Below are positions 43,180-51,176 of a stretch of DNA of 64,000 nt, piece after piece (the stretch's first letter is position 1; each line of letters opens with the position of its first letter). Location: NCBI RefSeq assembly GCF_000800455.1, contig NZ_CP007456.1, positions 248,001-312,000 on the forward strand. The letters run 5' to 3'. A model generated the notes under the pieces. That model was not told the DNA's origin, made no database searches, and saw only the letters and a program-made list of their open reading frames with translations. The position numbers and the translations under genes are program-made. The stretch is from Bifidobacterium catenulatum PV20-2. GTDB taxonomy: Bacteria; Actinomycetota; Actinomycetes; Actinomycetales; Bifidobacteriaceae.

Positions 43180-43854
43180 ATGCCACGACCACGCAGAGAC
43201 TCAGAAATCCTGCCGGCGAAAGAACGTCTCGAAAACGCATTCTGGGAGCTGCTTTCGGAACGCGAGTACAACAAAATCACCGTCACCGACATCGTTCGCG
43301 CGGCAGACGTGAATCGCAATTCCTTCTACTACCATTTCTCCGGACTGCCGGAACTCGCGGACTCCGCAATTCTGCACGCCGTCGAAAACACGCCAATGCC
43401 AGGCGTACCGGGACGGGATTTCGATCCGGACACCGAATGGCGCAAGCATGTCACCGCGCTGCTGCGCGATCCGGAACAGCGCCAGCGTCTCGACCGACTG
43501 GCATTGCTGGCCGGCCCGCACAGCTCACCGGAACTCGTTTCGTCACTCAAGGAATTCGGGCGACTCACCATGATTTCCGTACTTGGGCTGGAGGCCGACA
43601 ACCTCGATCTGAAAACCGATCTCATGCTTGACTTCACGGTCGGCGGAATGCTTTCCGTACTGCAACGCTGGCCGAAACTGCATGAGAAACTGCCGATTGA
43701 TACCGTATTCAACGAGGATGTCGCCGTGCTTGCGGCGGGCATGTTCATGTCAATGTCGAAATCAGACATGCTCGAATATTGGCGCAGAATCTTCAGCGAA
43801 GGATTCGTGCCCAGCATGGCGATTTCGCAACAGCAGCCGCCGTCTGCCAAGTGA
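43180..43854 (+). CDS. TetR/AcrR-family regulator
   Basis: A 224-residue repressor-type protein. The HTH lies at about residues 25-60: NKITVTDIVRAADVNRNSFY, then YHFSGLPELADSA. The C-terminal ligand domain is not diagnostic. ATG 43180 (MPRPRRD) follows GGGGG by seven bases, better than ATG/GTG options upstream. The adjacent aminotransferase gene is co-directional 169 bp downstream, and the DUF2974 pair is upstream; either could be a target. Confidence 0.88.
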   Translation: MPRPRRDSEILPAKERLENAFWELLSEREYNKITVTDIVRAADVNRNSFYYHFSGLPELADSAILHAVENTPMPGVPGRDFDPDTEWRKHVTALLRDPEQRQRLDRLALLAGPHSSPELVSSLKEFGRLTMISVLGLEADNLDLKTDLMLDFTVGGMLSVLQRWPKLHEKLPIDTVFNEDVAVLAAGMFMSMSKSDMLEYWRRIFSEGFVPSMAISQQQPPSAK

Positions 43855-44023
43855 CCATCGAAAGCCGGCTGTGACAATCCGGTGGTAAAAACGATATAGC
43901 GGCGTTTTTCCGCGGATTGTCCTGCGGAAAACGCGAACGTGCGAACATGCGTGGCAGTATGAAAGCGCGTGGCAGCGTAAACGTGCGAAAGCGCGAAATG
44001 AACGAACGACGGGGAGGTTGTCC

Positions 44024-45214
44024 ATGATCAACGAAGCTTACAAAGCCATGCTCGGCGGAAAATCTGTAATCCGCGAGCTGAGCGAATACGCGACCGCGCG
44101 TGGCGCCGAAATCGGCTATGAGAACGTGTTCGACTATTCGCTGGGCAATCCGAGCGTGCCCTGTCCGCAAAGCTTCACCGACGAGATGATCGCACTGTAC
44201 CAGGAGGTGGGGCCGGTCGCGCTGCACGGATACTCGCCGTCGCTGGGCATTGCCCCGGTGCGCGCGGCCATTGCGGAAAGCCTCAACCGTCGCTTCGATA
44301 TGGACTATACGGCCGATTACATCTTCCCGACCACGGGAGCGGCCGGCGCGCTGGCCCACGCACTGCGCGTGGTGATCAAGCCTGGAGACGAAGTCATCAC
44401 GTTTGCCCCCTACTTCCCTGAGTACCAGCCGTATGTCAACGGAACCGGCGCGCACCTGACCGTGGTGCCAGCCGATACCGAAAGCTTCCAAATCAACTTC
44501 GAAGCGTTTGAACAGGTGTTGAACCCGGGTACTGCCGCAGTGCTCATCAATACGCCGAACAATCCTTCCGGAGCCGTCTACTCCGCCGAAACGCTGACGC
44601 GACTGGCTGAAATCCTGCGTGCCAAGCAGGTTGAATACGGTCATGACATCTTCTTGATCTCCGACGAACCGTACCGCGAAATCGTATTCGACGGGGGTGT
44701 GCAGCCGTATCCGAGCAAGTTCTACGACAATACGCTCTCGTGCTACTCGTACTCCAAGTCGCTGTCATTGCCGGGCGAGCGCATCGGCTATGTGGCGGTG
44801 AATCCGCGTGCCACCGACGCCGAACTGATCGTGCCGATGTGCGGGCAGGTCAGCCGCGAAACCGGACACAACTGCCCAGGATCCAGCGTGCAGCTGGCCG
44901 TGGCCAAGGTGGTGGATGAGACGAGCGATCTTTCCGTATACGAAAAGAACATGAACCTCCTGTACGACGCGTTGGTGAGGCTCGGATTCGACGTGGTGCG
45001 CCCGGGTGGTACGTTCTACATCTTCCCGAAGGCGCTAGAAGATGATGCGAACGCATTCTGTATGAAAGCCAAGGACTACGATCTGATTCTCGTGCCGTCC
45101 GACAGTTTCGGTGTGCCCGGCTACTTCCGTATGGCGTACTGCATCGACACGGAGAAGGTGGAGCGTTCCATCGCCGCGCTCGAAAAGTTCGTGCACGAAG
45201 TCTACGGCCGCTGA
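44024..45214 (+). CDS. PLP-dependent aminotransferase (class I/II)
   Basis: A 396-residue fold-type I aminotransferase. NTPNNPSGAVYS is the pyridoxal-binding Asn block. LISDEPYREIVF carries the ring-facing Asp, SYSKSLSLPGERIGYVA the Schiff-base lysine, and YFRMAYC the carboxylate-binding arginine. This fits aspartate, alanine or aromatic amino-acid transaminases; the substrate cannot be fixed. ATG 44024 has GGGGAGG six bases upstream, with a TTG at 44018 rejected. Downstream lies a repeat-rich 280-bp gap. Confidence 0.9.
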   Translation: MINEAYKAMLGGKSVIRELSEYATARGAEIGYENVFDYSLGNPSVPCPQSFTDEMIALYQEVGPVALHGYSPSLGIAPVRAAIAESLNRRFDMDYTADYIFPTTGAAGALAHALRVVIKPGDEVITFAPYFPEYQPYVNGTGAHLTVVPADTESFQINFEAFEQVLNPGTAAVLINTPNNPSGAVYSAETLTRLAEILRAKQVEYGHDIFLISDEPYREIVFDGGVQPYPSKFYDNTLSCYSYSKSLSLPGERIGYVAVNPRATDAELIVPMCGQVSRETGHNCPGSSVQLAVAKVVDETSDLSVYEKNMNLLYDALVRLGFDVVRPGGTFYIFPKALEDDANAFCMKAKDYDLILVPSDSFGVPGYFRMAYCIDTEKVERSIAALEKFVHEVYGR

Positions 45215-45226
45215 ACAAGTCGTTTG

Positions 45227-45366
45227 CGCTATATGTGGCAGGTTTATGCGGAAAACGACGGTTAGAGGGGATAAAACTTGCCCCCTAAGTGACGTTTGGC
45301 CTAGTAGGTCTGCCACATATAGCGAATATCATCTTTCCTGAGAGGGGGAATCTGCCACATATAACG
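45227..45366. repeat. CTGCCACATATA repeat cluster
   Basis: CGCTATATGTGGCAG at 45227-45241 is the exact complement of CTGCCACATATAGCG at 45310-45324, giving a 15-bp inverted repeat closing about 68 nt. A third copy, CTGCCACATATAACG at 45352-45366, is a direct repeat 42 bp beyond the second, continuing with GAATATC in both. The open frames here carry no recognisable protein. It occupies the 280-bp gap between convergent genes. Confidence 0.75.
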
Positions 45367-45495
45367 AATATCGTTTTTTGATGTGTACGGATATGGGTTC
45401 GCCCGAAATCCGGTGGGGCGGGAGGCCGGGCGAAATCTACGAAACGAGATGCATGGTCGGCGCGTGGTACGTGGCGCTCGCCGACCATGACGCAA

Positions 45496-46389
45496 TCAGT
45501 GCGTGGCAATTTCGTCAATCTTGGTGACGTGACCGCCAAACTGGGCGCGCATGGTGGAAACTACGCGCAGAATGTCATCCGCACCGCCGCGGGAAGTCTG
45601 ACGTGCGTACAGTGCGGCCGCAGTGGCGGGGGTTGGTACGCCCAGTTCGAGCGCCGCCTCGATCATCCACTTCGCCTCGCCGGATTCATTGGCCACCGGC
45701 GGCATGGACTGGAGTGTCGGATCCGACTTGAACGCGATGGCCAGCAGATCGAGCAGCCAGGACTGCACTACGGAGCCGTCTCGCCACGAGCTCATTACGG
45801 CGGCCGGATTCCTGATGAGGTCGGATTCCACCATAGTGGCAAAACCTTCGCCAAACGCCTGCATCATGCCATATTCGATGCCGTTATGCACCATTTTGGC
45901 GAAATGGCCGCCGCCAACCGGGCCTGCGAGCACGAGTCCGGAATCGCCCTCAGGCTTGAGCGCTTCGAAAATCGGTCGGGCGCGTTCAAAATCTTCTTCG
46001 TTGCCACCCACCATAAGCGCGTACCCGCGGTCGATGCCCCACACGCCGCCGGAAACGCCGCAATCCATGAAGTGAATGCCCTTCGGCTCGAGTTCGGCCG
46101 CGTGGCGCGCGTCATCGGTGTAACGGGAATTGCCGCCATCGATGATCATGTCGCCGGGCTCCAGCAGCTCCGCCAATTCGTTGATGGTGCTATCGGTCGC
46201 CTCGCCTGCGGGCGCCATCACCCACACGATGCGCGGCACGGTGAGCGCGGCTACCATCTCTTCGAGGCTTGCTACGGTGCGATCCGATTCGGGGGAGCGG
46301 TCGTATCCGACCACTTCGTGTCCGGCTGCCGTGATGCGCTTCGCCATATTGCCGCCCATTCGGCCTAGGCCGATCATTGCCAGCTGCAT
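45496..46389 (-). CDS. gnd: 6-phosphogluconate dehydrogenase (short type)
   Basis: A 297-residue NAD(P)-dependent dehydrogenase oxidatively decarboxylating 6-phosphogluconate to ribulose-5-phosphate. The Rossmann motif is MIGLGRMGGNMAKRI, then DGGNSRYTDD, MDCGVSGGVWG (substrate serine/glycine loop) and HFAKMVHNGIEYGMM with the catalytic lysine. The short length matches the YqeC/GntZ-type rather than the 470-residue Gnd. ATG 46389 (MQLAMIG) is chosen because the Rossmann strand must start there. Its neighbours gntP and gntK show a role in gluconate use. Confidence 0.93.
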   Translation of the reverse strand: MQLAMIGLGRMGGNMAKRITAAGHEVVGYDRSPESDRTVASLEEMVAALTVPRIVWVMAPAGEATDSTINELAELLEPGDMIIDGGNSRYTDDARHAAELEPKGIHFMDCGVSGGVWGIDRGYALMVGGNEEDFERARPIFEALKPEGDSGLVLAGPVGGGHFAKMVHNGIEYGMMQAFGEGFATMVESDLIRNPAAVMSSWRDGSVVQSWLLDLLAIAFKSDPTLQSMPPVANESGEAKWMIEAALELGVPTPATAAALYARQTSRGGADDILRVVSTMRAQFGGHVTKIDEIATH

Positions 46390-46603
46390 GATGTTCTTCT
46401 TTCTACGGTTGTGTTTGATGTGGAATTGTGGATTTGATTGGGATTGGTGCCGCCCGTCCATCGCTGTCGCCTTCCGCAATGCAGAAGAGAAGGTGACAAA
46501 CAACAGATGGACGGCAGGTCTGTAATTTCTGTATCTCAGATATGTTGTTCAGATATGAGACGTGCGAATCGTATATCTCAATTCATGTGTGGAATATCGT
46601 GCG

Positions 46604-47932
46604 TCAAAGCACTAGCGAAAGCAGCATGACGCAACCCAAGCCGGTGACCGACAGAATCGTTTCCATTAACGACCAGGTCTTCAACGTCTGGCCGACAGTC
46701 ATGCCGAAATATTCCTTGACCAGCCAGAATCCAGCATCATTCAGGTGTGAGAAGAACACGGATCCTGCGCCGATGGCAAGCACCAGCAGTGCCAAATGCG
46801 TCGGGCTCATGCCGGTGGCGAGCGGCACCATAATGCCGGAAGCGGTGACGGTGGCGACGGTTGCGGAACCGGTGGCGAGGCGGATGAGCACGGCGACCAG
46901 CCAGCCTGCAATCAGCGGATTCATGGCGGATTCGGTGATTGAATTGGCGATCACGTCGCCGATGCCGGAATCGACGAGCGTCTGTTTGAAGCCGCCGCCT
47001 GCTGCGACGATCAAAATAATGCCGGCGACCGAGCTGAAGGATTGGCCGACCATGCCATTGACCGCGTCGCGGGTGAACTTCTGTATGTAGCCGAGTACGA
47101 CCATCGCGAAAATCGTGGTGATGAGCAGCGCGGTCAACGGAGTGCCGATGAAAGCGAGCGCACGGCCCCACGCGGTTTCGCTTTGGCCGGTCAGATCCAC
47201 GATGGAAGCGGCGAGCATGAGCACGACCGGCAGCAGGATGACGCCGATTGCGGATGCGAAGGATGGGCGGTTTTCCGCGGATTTTGGCGCTTCGGCCTCA
47301 GCCTTGTTTTCCGGAGCGGCGATCGGTACCCACTTGGCGGCGAGTTTGCTGAAGATCGGGCCGGAGATGATTACGGTTGGGACGGCTACGAGCAGGCCGA
47401 GTGCCAGGGTGATGCCAAGGTTGGAGTTCAGTGCGCCGATTGCGGTGAGTGGTCCGGGGTGCGGCGGCACGAACGCGTGCAGGGTGGAAAGGCCTGCGAG
47501 GGCCGGAATGCCCAGCAGCACAACCGGTGCTTTGGCGCGGCGGGCTGCGAAGAGCACCACCGGAATGAGGATGACCACGCCGACTTCGAAGAACATGGGA
47601 ATGCCTACGATGAACGCGATTAATGCCATTGCCCACGGCAGGCGTTGCAACGGTGTGTTGGCCATGATGGTGTCGACGATGGTGTCGGCGCCGCCCGACC
47701 TGAACAGGATCGTGCCAATGATTGAGCCAAACGCGATGAGCAGACCGACGTTGGCGATGGTGGAGCCTACGCCGGAGGTGAAGCTGCCGAACGCTTCGTC
47801 GTATTCCACGCCTGCACATACGGCCATCGTGAACGAGCCGGCTAGCAAGGAGAGGAACGGATGCACTTTGCATACCGCGATAAGTAGAACGATGATGGCG
47901 ATGCCGATGATCGCTGCTGCAATAAGGTTCAT
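46604..47932 (-). CDS. gntP: gluconate permease of the GntP family
   Basis: A 442-residue proton-coupled gluconate or hydroxyacid transporter in the membrane, with about 12-14 hydrophobic segments. Family blocks include HPFLSLLAGS near the start, GSIIGTILFRSGGAD, HAFVPPHPGPLTA and FFSHLNDAGFW. ATG 47932 follows GAGGAGG; ATG 47950 is weaker. gnd lies downstream and gntK upstream on the same strand, so uptake, phosphorylation and oxidation of gluconate are encoded together. Confidence 0.94.
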   Translation of the reverse strand: MNLIAAAIIGIAIIVLLIAVCKVHPFLSLLAGSFTMAVCAGVEYDEAFGSFTSGVGSTIANVGLLIAFGSIIGTILFRSGGADTIVDTIMANTPLQRLPWAMALIAFIVGIPMFFEVGVVILIPVVLFAARRAKAPVVLLGIPALAGLSTLHAFVPPHPGPLTAIGALNSNLGITLALGLLVAVPTVIISGPIFSKLAAKWVPIAAPENKAEAEAPKSAENRPSFASAIGVILLPVVLMLAASIVDLTGQSETAWGRALAFIGTPLTALLITTIFAMVVLGYIQKFTRDAVNGMVGQSFSSVAGIILIVAAGGGFKQTLVDSGIGDVIANSITESAMNPLIAGWLVAVLIRLATGSATVATVTASGIMVPLATGMSPTHLALLVLAIGAGSVFFSHLNDAGFWLVKEYFGMTVGQTLKTWSLMETILSVTGLGCVMLLSLVL

Positions 47933-47969
47933 GAATCCTCCTCGATTCATGGGGTTGGCTTGCTAGATT

Positions 47970-48145
47970 TGTCCGATTCTGGAGATTCGGACATATGGAA
48001 GCCCATTTTGGGTGCGTACATGTCCGATTCTGGTGAATCGGACAGTTGAGCTGCTGTTTTTGGGTTCTGTTTGTCCGTTTCTGTGGAATCGGACAAACAT
48101 GCACCGGTTTTGGGTTTTGGCTGTCCGTTTCTGCCGAATCGGACA
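47970..48145. repeat. 51-bp-period array of 24-bp dyads
   Basis: Four copies of a 24-bp imperfect palindrome start at 47970, 48021, 48072 and 48122. Left arms read TGTCCGATTCT or TGTCCGTTTCT; right arms read ATTCGGACA or AATCGGACA. The intervening 26-27 bp also share a TTTTGGGT core, so the array is a tandem repeat rather than spacers. It fills the gap between gntK and gntP. Each dyad can form a hairpin. The same 24-bp element recurs at 59165-59300. Confidence 0.85.
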
Positions 48146-48168
48146 CATGCGGACTGGGGGATGGTGGG

Positions 48169-48720
48169 TTAGGCGGCCTGGGTTGCGGTTTGGGCTGCCA
48201 CGGTCGCGGCTACGGTTGTCGCATAGGCGTTCAGCGCTTCGATGGCACGGTCGACCATTTCGTCGACGCTGCCTTCGATGGAGATTTCCACGCCGTTCTC
48301 TTCGGGGGCAAGCGGCTCAAGAATGGCGAACTGGCTTGGCAGTAGCGCGGGCGGCATGAAATGGCCCTTGCGTTCGCTGAGCCTCTGCTGAATGAGCTTG
48401 TGGCTGCCGTTGAGGTGAATGAAGAATGTGGGCACGTTTTTGGCGAGCACCTCGCGGTAGCTGCGTTTCAACGCGGAGCTGGACACCACGGTGTTTTCGC
48501 CGAGCGCCTCGCGTGCCACCATCCAGGAGTTGATGACGTTCAGCCATGGCCAGCGGTCCTCATCGGTGAGCGGAATGCCGGCTGACATTTTGTCGATATT
48601 CGCCTGCGGATGGAAGTCGTCGCCTTCCGCGTACACGTATCCGAGTCGTTCATGGATGGCTTCTGCGACGGTGGATTTGCCACATCCTGCAACGCCCATC
48701 ACCACTACGTGAATGCTCAT
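48169..48720 (-). CDS. gntK: gluconokinase
   Basis: A 183-residue P-loop kinase that phosphorylates gluconate to 6-phosphogluconate. Walker A is VMGVAGCGKSTVAE at residues 7-20, then EGDDFHPQANIDKMSAG, and PLTDEDRWPWL (all GntK signatures). ALKRSYREVLA and KGHFMPPALLPSQFA complete the family. ATG 48720 has AAGGAGAG upstream; the longer open frame is not supported. An Ala/Thr-rich tail of about 15 residues ends the chain. It is the first gene of the minus-strand gnt unit. Confidence 0.95.
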   Translation of the reverse strand: MSIHVVVMGVAGCGKSTVAEAIHERLGYVYAEGDDFHPQANIDKMSAGIPLTDEDRWPWLNVINSWMVAREALGENTVVSSSALKRSYREVLAKNVPTFFIHLNGSHKLIQQRLSERKGHFMPPALLPSQFAILEPLAPEENGVEISIEGSVDEMVDRAIEALNAYATTVAATVAAQTATQAA

Positions 48721-48773
48721 GTTGCTCTCCTTGCTATTGACGATCCCGTGCCGCTTCGCACCAGGAATAAGAC

Positions 48774-48820
48774 TACTATAAACCGTAAAAGTAGTATCAG
48801 TCAAATAAAAAGTACTATGA
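48774..48820. promoter_or_regulatory. putative GntR operator region between gntK and gntR
   Basis: TACTA (48774-48778) and TAGTA (48792-48796) form an inverted pair, and AGTACTA occurs again at 48811. These TACTA/TAGTA half-sites sit upstream of divergent gntK and gntR, where an autoregulated GntR site would be expected. No experiment backs this. Confidence 0.45.
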
Positions 48821-48996
48821 ATTGGAAAAATCGTGTGACTTGCTATGCTGGAGATAGTGCAAAATAGCGGTAAATCACGCAATCGCAGATACGCAATCAT
48901 CTGCAATTTGTGATTACCGTGCGTGTCGCAGAATATGTGAAACATACCGTGAAACAAAGCAGGCATGTTGTGGAGTGGGCAAGGGAGGAACGGTCG

Positions 48997-49731
48997 ATGG
49001 CTGAAGGCACGGTAATCGCAGAAAATACTGGCGGTGAGCTGATGCAGGATTCGGTGAGTCGAACGCTCGCCATCGAAATGCTCGACGGCGTGTGGAAGGC
49101 TGGCGAAAGCCTTACGTTGGAAGCCTTGCAAAGTCGTTTCGGTATTTCCAGAACCGTGGCGCGAGAAGTCGCGAAAACACTGGAATCCATGAATGCGGTA
49201 CTCGTCAAACGTCGCATCGGACTTGTTGCACGTCCATTCGGCGAATGGCAGGCGCTCAACCATCAGGTGATCGAATGGCGTCTCCACTCCATGCAACGCG
49301 AGCAGCAGTTGTCATCTCTCACTGAACTGCGACTGGCGGTCGAACCGGCTGCAGCAGCTTCCGCCGCACGTCTTGCCCCCATCGACGTCAAGGCGAAATT
49401 CCCCGTGTATGCGGCGCGAATGCGGCAGATCGCCGAAGCCAACGAGGAAGGCGAAGCCGGGCTTGCGCAATTCCACGATCTTGACGTGGAATTCCATACG
49501 CTGATTCTGCATGAAAGCGGCAATGAGCTGTTCGCCGCGCTTTCCGACACCATCGCCACCGTGCTGCGTGGTCGCGTGGAACTCGGTAAATACCCGATGA
49601 AGCCGAAGCCCGACGCACTTGACGCGCATGATGCCGTAGCCGACGCGATCGCCAAGGGGGATCCTGAACGTGCACGCAGCGCCATGCTCGACATCGTCGA
49701 CGAAGTGGCACGTGCCTTCAATTTCTTCTGA
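48997..49731 (+). CDS. GntR/FadR-family regulator of the gluconate genes
   Basis: A 244-residue regulator divergent from gntK. The N-terminal winged helix is LTLEALQSRFGISRTVAREV, followed by KTLESMNAVLVKRRIGLVARP. The C-terminal FCD domain shows ELRLAVEPAAAASAARLA, DVEFHTLILHESGNELFAAL and DAHDAVADAI with the metal-binding Asp and His residues. ATG 48997 has GGGAGG eight bases upstream; the open frame to 48910 is discounted. Gluconate or 6-phosphogluconate is the expected effector (inference). Confidence 0.88.
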   Translation: MAEGTVIAENTGGELMQDSVSRTLAIEMLDGVWKAGESLTLEALQSRFGISRTVAREVAKTLESMNAVLVKRRIGLVARPFGEWQALNHQVIEWRLHSMQREQQLSSLTELRLAVEPAAAASAARLAPIDVKAKFPVYAARMRQIAEANEEGEAGLAQFHDLDVEFHTLILHESGNELFAALSDTIATVLRGRVELGKYPMKPKPDALDAHDAVADAIAKGDPERARSAMLDIVDEVARAFNFF

Positions 49732-49918
49732 TTTTCGAATCAGCATTGCTTTTTTCGTAGACTCTGAAGAAGAATGCAATTGCGATTACTATGCGGTCGA
49801 CTCTTGCCATGCGTGACTTTTCAGACGTAAGTTGACATCGGAAATACGGCATGAAGGCAGCTGTTTTCCGAAAAACAGGCAAAAGTTAAGCAGTAAAACA
49901 GAAGACGGTAGCAATCGC

Positions 49919-50127
49919 ATGAACGTGCATCGCAGCAGAGTGGTGGTCGTCGATACGGGGCATGTCGGCATGACGTGTTCCTGAGTTTGCCGGTTGCTGT
50001 TGATGGCAATGGCGTTGGCGATTTCGTCAATCTGTATTTGACCGACGATGAAACGGCGAAATTCCACCGCTGCGACCTTGTCATCGACCGGTTGCAGAAG
50101 GTTGAAAATTCTGGTTTTTGCGGTTAA
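49919..50127 (+). pseudogene. internally deleted L-lactate dehydrogenase remnant
   Basis: ATG 49919 begins MNVHRSRVVVVDTGHVGMT and stops at TGA after 21 codons. This resembles the Rossmann start of L-LDH (KVVIVGTGxVG), with the first glycine changed to Asp. Directly after, in another frame from 49975, comes VFLSLPVAVDGNGVGDFV, then LTDDETAKFHRCDLVIDRLQ to TAA 50127, which matches the C-terminal end of the same family (DVxLSVPxxxxxNGVxxxxxLxLTxxE). About 260 central residues and both catalytic segments are missing. It is a decayed gene with a large internal deletion. The last bases overlap the end of the minus-strand gene at 50124. Confidence 0.7.
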
Positions 50128-50384
50128 AAATAGTCGTTATTACTGTTCTCTTTTGCTGCGATATTAGTGGAAGAAAACCGATTAATCAATTGACTTCGCA
50201 GCTGGGATAATTCCTGCGCGTTTACACCCCAGTTGTGCACTAAATCGCAGGAAGGATACTCAAACAGGGCTGCGGCGAGGTCGGAGGTGCGCTCGCAAAT
50301 CATCCTCTTATTGACAGGGTTGTAATACACGTCAAAATCGCCAATACGACCGCACTTATGCAAATCAGTCATAGAAACGGACAT
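50124..50384 (-). CDS. hypothetical protein, third gene of the DUF4160 operon
   Basis: An 86-residue protein I do not recognise. DFDVYYNPVNKRMICERTSDLAAAL suggests a short beta hairpin followed by helices; the C-terminus is Gln/Ser/Asn-rich. The start may be 50384 or ATG 50372 (MTDLHKC), either overlapping the end of the DUF4160 gene, which implies coupled translation. The size and overlap resemble small toxin-antitoxin-like or regulatory modules, but no such family is identified here. Confidence 0.6.
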   Translation of the reverse strand: MSVSMTDLHKCGRIGDFDVYYNPVNKRMICERTSDLAAALFEYPSCDLVHNWGVNAQELSQLRSQLINRFSSTNIAAKENSNNDYF

Positions 50385-50637
50385 AGCCGAACACTTCCTG
50401 CCATGTCATGACGATGTCTGGGGCGACAGAACGAAGGAAGTCAGTGATACCTCGTATTTCCTTTGCAGACATATCTGGGCTAGCCTTTTCCATACGAACG
50501 TCACCATTCTGTAAAATCCAGAATTTTGCGGCAGCTGGAGATTGTTTGCCCCGTGCAACATGCACATGAATAGGCTCATTGCTTTCGTTGACCCAGAAAT
50601 AAATGAGGAAACCGCCGATTCTATACAGCCCAGGCAT
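50365..50637 (-). CDS. DUF4160 domain protein
   Basis: A 90-residue DUF4160 protein. The family pattern is visible in IGGFLIYFWVNESNEPIHVHV, with the paired histidines IHVHV, and FWILQNGDV after it. DUF4160 genes are commonly paired with a second small gene (often DUF2442) and are suspected toxin-antitoxin-type partners. ATG 50637 (MPGLYRIGG) overlaps the preceding gene by 17 bp; ATG 50661 is possible but would overlap more. Function is unknown. Confidence 0.8.
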   Translation of the reverse strand: MPGLYRIGGFLIYFWVNESNEPIHVHVARGKQSPAAAKFWILQNGDVRMEKASPDMSAKEIRGITDFLRSVAPDIVMTWQEVFGYVRFYD

Positions 50638-50881
50638 GGTCAACGCCCCCGTGTTGTGCATAATCCATGATGGATTTCATACCCCGTACTGCACTAATGA
50701 GAAAGGCAGCAGCTTGACTGTCGCTGAATCCTTTATTTTCAATAATGCGGCCTTCTGGGATGGAAACCTCTAGATGTCGATCGTCTTTGTCGAAGAACAC
50801 GAGAACGTTGTGCCCAGGCGTCAAATCAGAATGAGTGACCTTAACTCCGTCTCCGGTTTCGTAATAATCGAAGATGCGCAT
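50621..50881 (-). CDS. hypothetical protein, first gene of the DUF4160 operon
   Basis: An 86-residue acidic protein with no recognised domain. The N-terminal half looks beta-rich (GDGVKVTHSDLTPGHNVLVF, then DRHLEVSIPEGRI); the C-terminal half is helical (SDSQAAAFLISAVRGMKSIM). AAGGAGG five bases before ATG 50881 is a strong ribosome site and a promoter precedes it (50903-50931). It heads a three-gene unit in which every junction overlaps. Confidence 0.65.
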   Translation of the reverse strand: MRIFDYYETGDGVKVTHSDLTPGHNVLVFFDKDDRHLEVSIPEGRIIENKGFSDSQAAAFLISAVRGMKSIMDYAQHGGVDHAWAV

Positions 50882-50902
50882 GCTGACCTCCTTGCTATTT
50901 CT

Positions 50903-50931
50903 ATTGTAGGGCGGAAGTGTGGTCCCGTTAA
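50903..50931 (-). promoter_or_regulatory. promoter of the DUF4160 operon
   Basis: Read on the minus strand: TTAACG (-35, 50926-50931), a 17-nt spacer, and TACAAT (-10, 50903-50908), about 22 nt before the first start codon. Confidence 0.55.
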
Positions 50932-51111
50932 GTGTGAAAACATAAAGGAGGCGGGCGTGTGTATACGGGCGGGTAATGGCTGAATCCGCAATTGAATGGT
51001 TTTACAGAACTCTGCCAACGTTTCTTTCGGCAAATATGAAGACGTCGGAGGGTTCCCTTTGGCGGCTTGGAGCCTTCCTTGTTGCCGGGAGAAAGCTTCT
51101 CCATGATGGCA

Positions 51112-51164
51112 AAATGCGCATGTAGAATCAATCGGTTGTGGCGATTGAATCTACATGCGCATTT
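51112..51164. terminator. 23-bp stem-loop after the UMF1-type gene
   Basis: AAATGCGCATGTAGA plus ATCAATCG pair with their near-exact complement, one mismatch over 23 bp, across a 7-nt GTTGTGG loop. It lies 13 bp beyond the minus-strand transporter stop. The region 50932-51111 otherwise holds nothing I can identify. Confidence 0.75.
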
Positions 51165-51176
51165 AGTAGACAAGTA

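Noticed and set aside
47970..48145. A short CRISPR array
   Set aside because: The 24-bp repeat and 26-27-bp intervals look CRISPR-like, but the intervals are related to each other (shared TTTTGGGT), there are only four copies, and no cas gene is in the window.
47963..48148. A small protein with 17-residue repeats on the minus strand across the gnt array
   Set aside because: The 51-bp period happens to be a multiple of three, so any frame gives peptide repeats. One step is 50 bp, which breaks the period, and no ribosome site is present.
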